A stretch of DNA of 64,000 nt from JAHEFU01 sp020440645 (GCA_020440645.1 JAGRNR010000012.1:1-64000); one strand, 5' to 3'; positions 15,602 to 23,891 are shown, counted from the stretch's first letter. The notes: a model not told the origin generated them from the sequence alone. Translations and numbers: made by a program.

Positions 15602-16627
15602 ATGACCAGACACTGGCTGAACTCCCGCGCAGGCGGGTTATCTCAGTACATGAGACAGGGCGGAATAGTCCTGCTTTTGTGCGCCTGCTGCCTGATCTTC
15701 GGATGCGGCGGTTCCACCATAACCACTCCGGACCAGAGCGGTGATCCGATCATCGTCGCCTGGCTGGAGACCTTCGGCTCGGACAAGAACCTCGGTGCCA
15801 CGATCGATGGCTCCGGCAGCTGGTCCACCGAGGGAGCGGTCACCTACGACTACGACATGGACGGTGATGGCACCTATGACGTGCTCGCCGGCGACAGCGT
15901 CGAGACCTGGATTTACCCCAAGGCCGGACAGTACACCGTGATCCTGCGTGTGACTGATCCGAAGGGCAATTCCGCAACGGACACCGCCAAGGCAACTGCG
16001 GTCGATGAGACCGGCGGCAGCAGCGGCGGGGATGGAAGCGGCGATGGCAGTGGAGATCCGGTGGATGAGACACCGGTGGCCAAGCTCAACATCTACTGGG
16101 CTGAGGGTGGCAACGCCTTTCGCACGCTGGATGCCACGAGCAGCTGGGCCAAGGATGGCGGTAACCTGAGCTACGACTACGACATTGACGGCGATGGGAA
16201 CTATGAGATCAAGAATGGACAGAAGTCCCTTGTATATGAGTATCCCAAGCCCGGCGAATACACCACCGTGCTGCGCGTGACCGACAGCAAGGGCAACTCG
16301 GCGACGGCTTCCTTCACGGAGACCATCCAGCCGGATGACCCGAATGCCTGGGATCCGTCCGATCTCGCTCCGGTCGTCAAGCTGCAGGCCTACTGGGCCG
16401 AGGGCGGCGATGAGTACCGCACGATCGATGCCCAGAGCAGCTGGGCCCGCACCGGCGAGGACCTCGTCTACGACTACGACATGAACAACGACGGGACGTT
16501 CGAGATCAAGGGCGGTGAGCCCGTGTTCGTCCATCATTTCCCGGGACCGGGAAGCTACCGCATCTGGCTGAGGGTCACTGACCAAAGTGGCAACTCAGGC
16601 ACGACCTCCATTGTTGTCGAGGTATAG
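15602..16627 (+). CDS. Lipoprotein with three PKD-like repeats
   Basis: A 341-residue lipoprotein. The start at 15602 follows AGGGGTG at seven bases; an in-frame GTG at 15593 is possible. After a charged N-terminus comes the hydrophobic segment GGIVLLLCACCLIFGC, a lipobox at about residue 37. Three similar units follow, each with SW and a DYDxDGDG loop (DYDMDGDGTYDV, DYDIDGDGNYEI, DYDMNNDGTFEI) and a GxYTxxLRVTDxxGNSAT ending, the PKD signature. The acidic loops look calcium-binding. A Gly/Asp-rich linker separates units 1 and 2. PKD domains are carbohydrate- or protein-contact modules of secreted proteins. The next gene starts three bases later. Confidence 0.82.
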   Translation: MTRHWLNSRAGGLSQYMRQGGIVLLLCACCLIFGCGGSTITTPDQSGDPIIVAWLETFGSDKNLGATIDGSGSWSTEGAVTYDYDMDGDGTYDVLAGDSVETWIYPKAGQYTVILRVTDPKGNSATDTAKATAVDETGGSSGGDGSGDGSGDPVDETPVAKLNIYWAEGGNAFRTLDATSSWAKDGGNLSYDYDIDGDGNYEIKNGQKSLVYEYPKPGEYTTVLRVTDSKGNSATASFTETIQPDDPNAWDPSDLAPVVKLQAYWAEGGDEYRTIDAQSSWARTGEDLVYDYDMNNDGTFEIKGGEPVFVHHFPGPGSYRIWLRVTDQSGNSGTTSIVVEV

Positions 16628-16630
16628 GAC

Positions 16631-18610
16631 ATGTACAAGGTTTGGGAAGAGCGAAGTGGAATGAAGGGGCTGCTGACAGTGCTGCTGCTCGGCCTGCTGC
16701 TGGCCGCGTCATGCGGCGGAGGCGGGTCGACTGCCGTTGATGCCGCCAATACCAGCTCGCCGGTTGCAGTGCTGACGGCCAACCCCGGCAGCAGCGGTGC
16801 GGCACCGTTCAGGGTCAGCTTCAACGCTGCCAGCTCGCGCAGCAGCAACGGCACCATTGCCCGCTATGACTGGGACACCAACGGTGACGGCAGCTTCGAG
16901 GTGAGTGACGGCAGCGCCACGCTGGACTGGACCTACCAGGACGGCGGCAGCTACAAGGCCAGCGTCAAGGTGACCGATACCGGTGGCCGCAGCGCCACGG
17001 CCACCATGAGCATTTCCGTCTCCGGCGGTACAACAGGTGGCAACACCGGCGGAAACACCACGGGTGGCAATGCCAACCAGAATGCAGCCGGCAGTCCGAA
17101 TCCGCCGACCGCCCGCCTGACGGCCTCACCGCGCACCGGCCCGGCACCGCTGAAGGTCACACTGGATGCCAGTGAGAGCTTTGACAGCGATGGCAGCATC
17201 GTCGGCTATGAGTTCGACCGCGACGGCGACGGCAGCTATGACTGGAAGGGCAACAGCCCGACTGTGCAGTTCACCTACCCCGACGTAGGCGACTACACCG
17301 TCAAGGTGCGTGTCGAGGACAACGGCGGCAACAAGAGCGTCGCCAGCATGCAGGTCAGTGCGCTCAAGGCCAGCGAACCCGGCCCCGTGACCGGCCCGAA
17401 CCCCGGTTCCGCCACCACCCCGGTCGCCAGCCTGACGGTGACCCCGGCCACCAGCGGTGAGATCCCGTTCTCGGTGAAGTTCGACGCCTCCGGCAGTACA
17501 GACCCGGACGGTACGATCGAGACCTACGAGTTCGACCCCGATGGCGACGGCACCTATGACTACAGCGGCCCGAGCGCCAAGTATGACTACACCTATTCCA
17601 CGGCCGGCAACTACGAGGCCCGCGCCCGCGTGATTGACAACGACGGCAACAGCTCACTGCTGACCGTGATCATGCATGCACTGGCCCCGGGCCAGACCGG
17701 CGAGGAGACCCAGGTCGCGCCGACCCTGCGCCTGACGGTGCGTCCCGGCACGACCGGCCCGGCCCCCTTCGAGGTCGAGTTCGACGCTTCCGCCAGCGAT
17801 GATGAGGACGGCACGATCACGAAGTTCCAGTTCGACACCGATGGTGACGGCAGCTACGAGGCCAACGGCACTGCATCGAAATTCACCTACACCTACGAGA
17901 ACCCCGGTGACTACACCGCCCGCGTGCGCGCCACCGACAATGATGGCAACACGGCGGAAGTGAGCGTGATGATCACCGTCGAGCTGCCCTTCGACCCGAA
18001 CAACGAGCCGCCGATCGCCCGCCTGGAGCTTGACCCGGCATTCAACGGCAATGCCCCCTTCGCGGTGCGCCTCGACGGTTCCTCCAGCGAGGACCCGGAC
18101 GGCAGCATCGTCAAGTATGAGTTCGATGCCAATGGCGACGGCGTGGTGGACTACAGCGGCCCGAACAGCAGCTATGACTACACCTATGCCAGCGCCGGCC
18201 AGTATGACGCCTGGATGCGCGTGACTGACAACGGAAACCGCTCCAGCATCGCCACCGTGTCCGTCGTGATCAGCGGCAACACCGGTGACCCGAATGATCC
18301 CAATGACCCGAATGACCCGCCGGACGATGGCAACTATGACCCGATCGCGGTGATGTTCGTCGACCCGGTGTTCGGCAAGGCTCCGCTGACGGTGGAGTTC
18401 GATGCCGGCCCGAGCCTCGACATCGACGGCACAGTGGTGAAGTACAAGTGGGAGATCGACGGCAAGGGCCCCTTCCCGCAGGGACCGCTCGGTGACCCGA
18501 AGGTCGTCACTGTGACCTTTGACACGCCTGGCAACTACTGGGCCAAGCTGACCGTGACGGATGACGAGGGCGGCACCGGCAGCCTGAGCATGCTGGTGAT
18601 CGTCCAGTAA
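16631..18610 (+). CDS. Lipoprotein with six PKD domains
   Basis: A 659-residue lipoprotein, translationally close to the preceding PKD gene. A second possible start at 16661 gives MKGLLTVLLLGLLLAASC, a classic lipobox; 16631 has GAGG upstream. Six PKD domains of about 90 residues are visible near 44-130, 155-245, 255-350, 365-455, 460-550 and 565-659, each with YEFDxDGDG(S/T)Y(D/E) and a YTxxVRVTDNxGN strand. The first two are separated by a Gly/Thr/Asn-rich linker. The last unit lacks the DGDG loop (YKWEIDGKGPF). It is likely a surface or periplasmic spacer/adhesin for the polysaccharide locus. A strong terminator follows. Confidence 0.85.
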   Translation: MYKVWEERSGMKGLLTVLLLGLLLAASCGGGGSTAVDAANTSSPVAVLTANPGSSGAAPFRVSFNAASSRSSNGTIARYDWDTNGDGSFEVSDGSATLDWTYQDGGSYKASVKVTDTGGRSATATMSISVSGGTTGGNTGGNTTGGNANQNAAGSPNPPTARLTASPRTGPAPLKVTLDASESFDSDGSIVGYEFDRDGDGSYDWKGNSPTVQFTYPDVGDYTVKVRVEDNGGNKSVASMQVSALKASEPGPVTGPNPGSATTPVASLTVTPATSGEIPFSVKFDASGSTDPDGTIETYEFDPDGDGTYDYSGPSAKYDYTYSTAGNYEARARVIDNDGNSSLLTVIMHALAPGQTGEETQVAPTLRLTVRPGTTGPAPFEVEFDASASDDEDGTITKFQFDTDGDGSYEANGTASKFTYTYENPGDYTARVRATDNDGNTAEVSVMITVELPFDPNNEPPIARLELDPAFNGNAPFAVRLDGSSSEDPDGSIVKYEFDANGDGVVDYSGPNSSYDYTYASAGQYDAWMRVTDNGNRSSIATVSVVISGNTGDPNDPNDPNDPPDDGNYDPIAVMFVDPVFGKAPLTVEFDAGPSLDIDGTVVKYKWEIDGKGPFPQGPLGDPKVVTVTFDTPGNYWAKLTVTDDEGGTGSLSMLVIVQ

Positions 18611-18630
18611 CACGGACTGACAACGCAGTG

Positions 18631-18676
18631 CAGGCCGTCCTGCCACTTCACAGTGGCGGGGCGGCCTGTTTCCTTT
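18631..18676 (+). terminator. Rho-independent terminator after the PKD genes
   Basis: A long stem pairs CAGGCCG..CCTGCCACT with AGTGGCGGGGCGGCCTG around a TCAC loop and is followed by a T-rich tract (TTTCCTTTT). Confidence 0.75.
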
Positions 18677-18687
18677 TGCGGTGCAGA

Positions 18688-18717
18688 TTGACAATCGCTG
18701 TGCTGCACGGCTAAACT
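18688..18717 (+). promoter_or_regulatory. Promoter of the MBOAT gene
   Basis: TTGACA (18688-18693) is a perfect -35; TAAACT (18712-18717) is a weaker -10 with an 18-base spacer. The MBOAT start is 70 bases downstream. Confidence 0.5.
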
Positions 18718-18786
18718 GGTCGCCGTCCAGCCGGGATATGTGGAGGTCGGCAGGCCGGTGCGCAAGCAGGCACGGCTGCCCCTGTC

Positions 18787-20199
18787 ATGCAGTTCCAGAC
18801 CCTGATCTTCGCGGTGTTCTTCGTGCTCGTACTCAGCGCGAACTGGCTGCTGCGCCGCCATGACATGCCGCGCAAGCTGCTTCTGGTGCTGGCGAGCTAC
18901 TACTTCTACTTCCACATGAGCTTCACCTGGCTGATGCCCTCGATCCTCGCCGGCTCCTCGCTGCTGAACTATTTCTGCGGTGAGGGTATCTTCAAGGCCC
19001 GCGAAGCCGGCAACAAGGGCGCACAGCGCGCCTGGTTCATGCTCGGCATCTGGGGCAACCTGCTGACGCTTGGCATCTTCAAGTACTACGGCTTCTTCCA
19101 GGAGAACGTGGAGAACGTGCTGGGCAACTTCGGAATGAGCTCGCACCTGCCGATTCTCGAGATCATGCTGCCGGTCGGCCTGTCCTTCTACACCTTCCAG
19201 GGCTTGAGCTACATCATGGACCTGAACCGCGGCAAGGGCGTGCGTGCCAACACCGTGGTGGACTTCCTGCTGTACATTTCCTTCTTCCCGCAGCTGCTTT
19301 CCGGCCCGATCTGCCGCCCGAAGGAGCTGCTGCCGCAGCTGCATGAGGGCCTGCCGCAAAGCATCCCGGAGCCGAGCCGCGCTGTCTCGCTGATCCTCTC
19401 CGGCCTGTTCAAGAACGTGGTGCTGAGTCACTACCTCTACATGCACATCGTCGGCGATGTGTTCCTTGACCCGTCCGACTACTCGGCGGCATCGCTGTGG
19501 GTCGGGATGTTCGCCTATGCCTTGTATATATATGTGGACTTCAGCGGCTACACCGACCTGGCCGTCGGCCTGTCGCTGCTGATGGGCGTCCGCATCCCGC
19601 ACAACTTCAACCATCCCTACCTGGCAAGTGATGTCTCCAACTTCTGGGGCCGCTGGCACATGACCCTCTCGCGCTGGATCAACGATTACCTGTTCGTGGC
19701 CCTCGGCGGGCGCGACATCAACAAGCGCTGGACCGCCCTGTTCTGGGCCTGGGTGCTGTGCGGCCTGTGGCATGGCGCGGCCTGGAACTACATCCTGTGG
19801 GGCGCCTACTTCGCCATCGCACTGCTGATCCACCACTACCTGCGCAGCGGCATCAAGAAGAAGTGGAAAGGCGGCGTAGCCGGCCAGATCGGTACTTTCA
19901 TCGTGGTCTGCTTCGGCTGGGTGATCTTCGCCTCGCCGGACCTCGAGACGCTGTGGGCTTACCTCACGGGCCTGTGGCGCTTCACGGCACCCGGTGAGGG
20001 CTTTGAGGCCTTCGTACTTGTGGTGCTGGTTCTCGGTGCCTTCATGCACATCTTCGGCGAGCGCCTGCGCAATGGCTTCATCCGCCTGCATGACGGCATG
20101 CCGCCGCTGTTGCGGCCCGTCGCCTGGCTTGCGATCGGGCTCATTATCCTCGCCCTCAAGCCCAGCGGCATGTCGCCCAACCTGTACTTCGGATTCTGA
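18787..20199 (+). CDS. MBOAT family O-acyltransferase (AlgI-like)
   Basis: A 470-residue polytopic membrane enzyme of the membrane-bound O-acyltransferase family, which moves acetyl groups from the cytoplasm to exported polysaccharides such as alginate. Typical blocks are present: NWLLRRHDMPRKLLLVLASY, LPVGLSFYTFQGLSYIMDL, LLYISFFPQLLSGPI, DFSGYTDLAVGLSLLMG, FWGRWHMTLSRWINDYLF and CGLWHGAAWNYILWG. The last contains the conserved catalytic histidine, about H329. Length is normal. A small single-pass membrane protein and an SGNH hydrolase follow, together making an AlgI/AlgJ-X-like acetylation module beside the TPR/barrel exporter. Confidence 0.92.
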   Translation: MQFQTLIFAVFFVLVLSANWLLRRHDMPRKLLLVLASYYFYFHMSFTWLMPSILAGSSLLNYFCGEGIFKAREAGNKGAQRAWFMLGIWGNLLTLGIFKYYGFFQENVENVLGNFGMSSHLPILEIMLPVGLSFYTFQGLSYIMDLNRGKGVRANTVVDFLLYISFFPQLLSGPICRPKELLPQLHEGLPQSIPEPSRAVSLILSGLFKNVVLSHYLYMHIVGDVFLDPSDYSAASLWVGMFAYALYIYVDFSGYTDLAVGLSLLMGVRIPHNFNHPYLASDVSNFWGRWHMTLSRWINDYLFVALGGRDINKRWTALFWAWVLCGLWHGAAWNYILWGAYFAIALLIHHYLRSGIKKKWKGGVAGQIGTFIVVCFGWVIFASPDLETLWAYLTGLWRFTAPGEGFEAFVLVVLVLGAFMHIFGERLRNGFIRLHDGMPPLLRPVAWLAIGLIILALKPSGMSPNLYFGF

Positions 20200-20200
20200 T

Positions 20201-20512
20201 ATGCAAGACCAGACACAGACAGAGAACACGCAGGAGAACGAACAGGGACGGATGAGCCCGGGCTTCCTGGTCGGCAGCTCATGGGTGATCCTCATCCTGA
20301 TCACGCTGCTGTTCGGCTATGACGTGAATTATGCGGCCTTCAGCTCAGACAACCCCTATGTGCAGGAGAAGGTACAGCCGCTGACTGAGAAGCTCAGCAA
20401 GCTCTGCGTGGATAGCGGCCTGCGCAAGCTGCGCCAGGATGTGGAGGGCAAGGTCTACCCGGTCTACGACGATTCCCCGATCTGGGTTGAAATCGAGGAG
20501 CCGGAGGACTGA
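20201..20512 (+). CDS. Small single-pass membrane protein paired with MBOAT
   Basis: A 103-residue protein whose ATG follows the MBOAT stop by one base, so the two are surely coupled. A polar Gln/Glu/Asn-rich N-terminus (about 20 residues) precedes one membrane helix (FLVGSSWVILILITLLFGYD, about 22-42) and a 60-residue extracytoplasmic tail ending IWVEIEEPED. It resembles no family I can name; the position suggests an accessory subunit of the acyltransferase. Confidence 0.75.
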   Translation: MQDQTQTENTQENEQGRMSPGFLVGSSWVILILITLLFGYDVNYAAFSSDNPYVQEKVQPLTEKLSKLCVDSGLRKLRQDVEGKVYPVYDDSPIWVEIEEPED

Positions 20513-20625
20513 CTCCGTTTTAACGCCATTTGCACATTTCCGATATTGAACGCTGACCGGCGGGAATCGTCCTGACCGGAGTAATCCCACACCAGGGGGC
20601 AGCGGTGCACGGATCCGTCCACCGC

Positions 20626-20631
20626 TATAAT
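20626..20631 (+). promoter_or_regulatory. -10 box for leaderless SGNH hydrolase transcript
   Basis: TATAAT is followed by six bases and then the ATG at 20638, leaving no room for a leader or ribosome binding site. The -35 region is not recognisable. Confidence 0.6.
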
Positions 20632-20637
20632 CAGCCC

Positions 20638-21360
20638 ATGTCCATCAACAGAATCAGAATCACGGCCATGGCCCTGCTGGCAGCGGCCTTCATCATCGCC
20701 GGCAACCAGCAGGCGCGTGCGGAAACCAAGACCATCCTGCTGGTCGGCGCGTCCTCGATCGAGGGCACGCTGGGCAAGGAGATCGAGGACCGCCTCGAGA
20801 AGGAATACAAGGACGTCAAGATCGTCCGCTGGGGACAGCACTCCACCGGCCTGGCCAATCCGGAGCTGTTGGACTGGCACAAGAAGCTCGATGAGCTGCT
20901 GAAGGCCAACAAGCCCGACCTGGTTGTGGCTGACCTCGGTGAGAACGACTGTGCCCCCGTAACTGACTCAAACGGCCCGATCGCCCGCTTCGGTACCTCC
21001 GAGTGGGAGAAGGTCTACGACGAGCGCGTGCGCAAGTTCGTGAAGATGGTCAAGGACAGCGGTGCTGATTCCGTGATGCTCGGCATCCCGACGATGCGCG
21101 ACCGCAACTTCAGCAGCCAGGTTGAGCAGCTCAACGGTGTGCTGCAGGGCGCAACTGAGGCCGCCGGCGGCTTCTACCTGGACACCTGGGATTTCACCGC
21201 TGACAGCAAGGGCAACTACGTGCCGAACCTGGAGTACGAGGGTAAGGACCGCATGATCCGCGCCAGCGACGGCGTGCACTTCAGCAAGCACGGCTCCGAG
21301 TACATGGCCTTCAAGATCTGCGAGATCCTTGAAAGCAAGTACGGACTGCAGCCCAAGTAA
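20638..21360 (+). CDS. Exported SGNH/GDSL-family hydrolase or acetyltransferase
   Basis: A 240-residue protein with a signal peptide ending ARA (about residue 28). Block I is LLVGASSIEGT with the nucleophile serine at 39 or 40, block III is GEND at 101-104, and the catalytic DGVH lies at 211-214 (DGVHFSKHG). This is the SGNH triad arrangement, closest to DUF459/AlgX-AlgJ-like proteins that transfer or remove O-acetyl groups on polysaccharides in the periplasm. It follows the MBOAT pair by 125 bp but has its own leaderless promoter. A terminator lies just downstream. Confidence 0.85.
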   Translation: MSINRIRITAMALLAAAFIIAGNQQARAETKTILLVGASSIEGTLGKEIEDRLEKEYKDVKIVRWGQHSTGLANPELLDWHKKLDELLKANKPDLVVADLGENDCAPVTDSNGPIARFGTSEWEKVYDERVRKFVKMVKDSGADSVMLGIPTMRDRNFSSQVEQLNGVLQGATEAAGGFYLDTWDFTADSKGNYVPNLEYEGKDRMIRASDGVHFSKHGSEYMAFKICEILESKYGLQPK

Positions 21361-21380
21361 TCCACAGCCTGTGGATGTAA

Positions 21381-21399
21381 TTTAAACGTGATTTTAACG
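21381..21399 (+). promoter_or_regulatory. TTTAAACG/TTTTAACG repeat with 11-bp period
   Basis: TTTAAACG at 21381 and TTTTAACG at 21392 are one helical turn apart, after a palindrome TCCACAGCCTGTGGA at the end of the SGNH gene. The second copy runs into the terminator stem, so its role as an operator is uncertain. Confidence 0.3.
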
Positions 21400-21430
21400 G
21401 GGATTGCCACGGCGATCCCCGTTTTTTTTA
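21396..21430 (+). terminator. Rho-independent terminator after SGNH hydrolase
   Basis: AACGGGGAT pairs with ATCCCCGTT, with an additional inner GCC/GGC pairing, followed by seven T residues. Confidence 0.85.
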
Positions 21431-21442
21431 TTTTCCCGTTAC

Positions 21443-21482
21443 AATAACGAACAGTTAACGGTCGGTTAACGATTCGTTAACG
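21443..21482 (+). promoter_or_regulatory. Four tandem (G)TTAACG half-sites with exact 11-bp period
   Basis: AATAACG at 21443, then GTTAACG at 21454, 21465 and 21476, all exactly 11 bp apart. This face-of-helix spacing is that of OmpR/PhoB-type or SphR (Pho-box) operators. A TACAAT -10-like box (21440-21445) overlaps the first site, and the array ends next to the ribosome binding site of the following small gene. Confidence 0.65.
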
Positions 21483-21494
21483 GGAGAATTACTA

Positions 21495-21599
21495 ATGGTT
21501 AGAAAGGCGTTGATTGTTCTTGGGGTGATCGGGGTCGTGATCGGGGCAAATGTCCTGCTGTTCGGGCCGATCTACAACATCGTAAACGTGATCCAGTAA
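21495..21599 (+). CDS. 34-residue single-span hydrophobic peptide
   Basis: ATG at 21495 with GGGAG eight bases upstream opens a 35-codon frame ending at 21599. The product has a short basic start (MVRKA) then one long hydrophobic run (LIVLGVIGVVIGANVLLFG) and a polar end (NIVNVIQ). It lies between two terminators, so it is a free-standing gene, under the four-repeat operator. It could be a small regulatory membrane protein or a type-I-toxin-like peptide; no family is recognisable. Confidence 0.6.
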   Translation: MVRKALIVLGVIGVVIGANVLLFGPIYNIVNVIQ

Positions 21600-21620
21600 G
21601 CGAAGTCACGTCCACATTCA

Positions 21621-21658
21621 ATGGCTGCCTCCTGGCGAAGGCGGCCATTTATCTTTTC
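21621..21658 (+). terminator. Rho-independent terminator after the small membrane peptide
   Basis: ATGGCTGCCT pairs with AGGCGGCCAT with one mismatch, followed by TTATCTTTT. Confidence 0.7.
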
Positions 21659-21669
21659 TGGGCCGGGTA

Positions 21670-21675
21670 TATAAT
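21670..21675 (+). promoter_or_regulatory. -10 box for leaderless glycosidase-like gene
   Basis: TATAAT is followed by exactly six bases and the ATG at 21682. Confidence 0.6.
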
Positions 21676-21681
21676 CCATCC

Positions 21682-23361
21682 ATGCTGCAAATCCTGGTGC
21701 GTGCCTGCACGCTCATACTGCTGATTGCGGCGCTGGCGCTGATTGGCGCCGCCGCCCCATCCGACACCAACGGCCCGGCATTCCCGCGGCTGGCAATGTG
21801 GTTCCCGACCCATCCGAAGGCGAGCATGCTGGACCGTGCGCGCTTCGATGTGCTGGTAGGCGACTTCGCGACTGGCATCCCGGGGCAGCGTGCCACGGGC
21901 CGCAAGAGCACGACGAGCTTCGCCTCGGAGCTGCGCAAGGCCAATCGCAGCACGAAGCTTCTGACCTACTACCGCCCGCTGGTGATCCGCCCGAGCTCGC
22001 TGTACGAGGGCACCCGCAAGCACAACCCGCTGCTGAAGAACTGGCCTGACAGCTGGTTCCTGACCGAGGCCGGCAGCACGCTGACGGCAAACATCAGTGC
22101 CAACAGCGGTCGCCTGAGCGTGGCTGACTGGCAGCAGAGCGGCGAGAGCCAGGGCAACAAGCCGAAGAAATGGGACATCTGGAAGGTCGGCCAGGATGTG
22201 CAGGTGGACGGCGAGATCATGACAATCACCGCCGTTGACAAGGACTCAATGAGCATCACCGTCGAGCGCGGCATGAACGGCACCGCCGCCGTGGCGCATA
22301 CCTCCGGCACCCGCGTGGCCCCGATGGCGCGCTTCTGGCGCGGCAGCTACATCATGAACATGACCGACTCCAGCGGCAGCGGCAGCGTGGACGGCGGCTC
22401 CGGCGAGAAGTACGCCCAGTACGCCTTCCGCATGAGCCTCGAAGGTGCCAACGAGTGGTTCAGCTATATCGGAGGCGACCAGGACGGCTTCCTATGGGAC
22501 ATGATGCCTGACAACCTGAGCTGGGTGATGTGGGCCGAGACCAACAGCCTCGACCTCAACCGTGACAACGTGTCCGACACATTCGCGAGCATCGACAGCG
22601 CCTGGACCAAGGCGCTCAATGACCACAAGGCGATGTTTAGCGGGCGTTTCCCCGGCAAGGCGATCGTGCGCAACCAGAGCCGCTCACGTGACTACAACGC
22701 CTACAACGGCGAAAGCTTCGTGTCATTCCCGCATGACCAGTGGAACGCCCAGCGCGCCGTCAACACCGACGGCTGGACCCGCTTCTGGCACAACGTGTTC
22801 TTCGGCGACCGGGAGGAAGTGCGCGGCGGGATCACGGAATTCCAGAAAGGCACGAACCTGCCGAACTACACGCAGATCATCACTGACGACCTCGAGATGG
22901 ACCTTGACGCCGCCGGCTTCCCCGAGCTGCGCAACCCGGACACAGCCACGATCTGGAAGCCGAACTACCGCAAGATGCGCTGGGGCATCTGCTCCGCCCT
23001 GCTGTCCGGCAGCTACTACGGCTATGTGATCACCACCGACGGCTACGGCCTGCGCGGCATCGAATGGTTCGATGAGTATGACGACGCCGGTGCGGGCCGC
23101 GGCTACCTCGGCTTCCCGAAGGGCGAGATCACGAAGATCGGCAAGAGCGGACAGAACAAGGACTGGGGCGTCTGGGCCCGCGAATACGACAAGGGCTATG
23201 TGATCGTCAACCCGCTGGACAAGGACATGACGGTGCCGCTGCCGGCCGGGAAATGGCAACGCATCAAGGGCACGCAGGTGCCGGAGGTCAACAGCGGCGC
23301 GATCGAGGAAGGCACGGTGACCGTGCCGAAGTTTGATGGACTGATCCTCAAGAGGATGTAG
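21682..23361 (+). CDS. Exported GHL15-like putative glycoside hydrolase
   Basis: A 559-residue exported protein with signal peptide MLQILVRACTLILLIAALAL (cleavage near GAAA). The remainder has TIM-barrel features: LTYYRPLVIRPSSLYEG, WFLTEAGSTL, then a small inserted beta-domain (about 130-220, IWKVGQDVQVDGEIMTITAV). The barrel resumes with DGFLWDMMPDNL, TDDLEMDLDAAGFPEL and a C-terminal beta-sandwich VIVNPLDKDMTVPLPAGKW. This order resembles the hypothetical glycosyl hydrolase 15 family (GHL15). The acidic residues in FLWDMM and TDDLEMD are candidate catalytic groups. Substrate is unknown; a role on the polysaccharide of this locus is an inference. Confidence 0.65.
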   Translation: MLQILVRACTLILLIAALALIGAAAPSDTNGPAFPRLAMWFPTHPKASMLDRARFDVLVGDFATGIPGQRATGRKSTTSFASELRKANRSTKLLTYYRPLVIRPSSLYEGTRKHNPLLKNWPDSWFLTEAGSTLTANISANSGRLSVADWQQSGESQGNKPKKWDIWKVGQDVQVDGEIMTITAVDKDSMSITVERGMNGTAAVAHTSGTRVAPMARFWRGSYIMNMTDSSGSGSVDGGSGEKYAQYAFRMSLEGANEWFSYIGGDQDGFLWDMMPDNLSWVMWAETNSLDLNRDNVSDTFASIDSAWTKALNDHKAMFSGRFPGKAIVRNQSRSRDYNAYNGESFVSFPHDQWNAQRAVNTDGWTRFWHNVFFGDREEVRGGITEFQKGTNLPNYTQIITDDLEMDLDAAGFPELRNPDTATIWKPNYRKMRWGICSALLSGSYYGYVITTDGYGLRGIEWFDEYDDAGAGRGYLGFPKGEITKIGKSGQNKDWGVWAREYDKGYVIVNPLDKDMTVPLPAGKWQRIKGTQVPEVNSGAIEEGTVTVPKFDGLILKRM

Positions 23362-23367
23362 GAGCTG

Positions 23368-23421
23368 GGTTGTAGGGGGTAGCAAGCAAGGAACTGGGAC
23401 CTAGGACCTGGGTTGTAGCAG
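23368..23421. repeat. Heptamer array, left of the four-helix-bundle gene
   Basis: Imperfect 7-mers such as GGACCTA, GGACCTG and GGTTGTA in tandem. An inverted partner (CTACCCCCGACAACCAAGCTC region) lies at 23941-23972, so the two bracket one gene. Confidence 0.6.
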
Positions 23422-23457
23422 ACTGGTACCAGTACTCTACCGAATAAAGCTACACGC

Positions 23458-23486
23458 TTGACAGGTAAATTTTTGTGCAGTATAAT
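23458..23486 (+). promoter_or_regulatory. Consensus sigma70 promoter of the four-helix-bundle gene
   Basis: TTGACA (23458-23463) and TATAAT (23481-23486) with a 17-base spacer, a perfect match to the consensus in both boxes. Confidence 0.85.
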
Positions 23487-23516
23487 GACACATCCAGTAA
23501 ATGGAAGGTACTGCAC

Positions 23517-23891
23517 ATGTCCATTCGTACTTATCAGGACCTGACTGTCTGGCAGCGCTCAATTGACTTGATTGAGGCTGTCTACTCACTTACCTCGGCA
23601 TTTCCGCAGGATGAGAGGTTTGGCCTGACTTCGCAGATGCGCCGCGCGGCTGTCTCTATCGCTGCCAACATCGCAGAGGGTTACGGCAGAAACAGTCGCA
23701 AAGAGTATGCGTACTTCGTCGGAATCGCTTTCGGTTCCTCACGCGAGCTGGAAACTCTACTTGTTGTTGCCAACAGAATCGGGATCACGGTGGAAGACAA
23801 CTGTACTCAAAGCCGAGCTCTACTGGATGAATGCTGCCGCATGCTGAACGTCCTTTACCGCAAACTGAGGGACAGTCCGCAGGAAGCCTGA
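23517..23891 (+). CDS. Four-helix-bundle protein of the 23S rRNA intervening-sequence family
   Basis: A 124-residue protein, start at 23517 with GGAAGG upstream. Motifs SIRTYQDLTVWQRSIDLI, FPQDERFGLTSQMRRAAVSI, ANIAEGYGRNSRKEYAYFVGIA and GSSRELETLLVVANRIG are diagnostic of the S23/IVP-like four-helix-bundle family (often annotated TIGR02436). The family occurs inside 23S rRNA insertions but, as here, mostly as free genes linked to mobile or repeat regions. Biochemical role is unknown. It carries its own consensus promoter and is bracketed by inverted heptamer repeats, which suggests a transferable unit. Confidence 0.9.
   Translation: MSIRTYQDLTVWQRSIDLIEAVYSLTSAFPQDERFGLTSQMRRAAVSIAANIAEGYGRNSRKEYAYFVGIAFGSSRELETLLVVANRIGITVEDNCTQSRALLDECCRMLNVLYRKLRDSPQEA

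Noticed and set aside
18535..20304. A 589-codon minus-strand open frame opposite the MBOAT gene
   Set aside because: It is the antisense shadow of a well-conserved MBOAT enzyme in GC-rich DNA; its product is low-complexity and lacks a start signal.
20519..20536. Another 11-bp TTTAAC repeat upstream of the SGNH gene
   Set aside because: Only one good half-site (TTTAACG); the second (TTTGCAC) is ten bases away and poorly matched.
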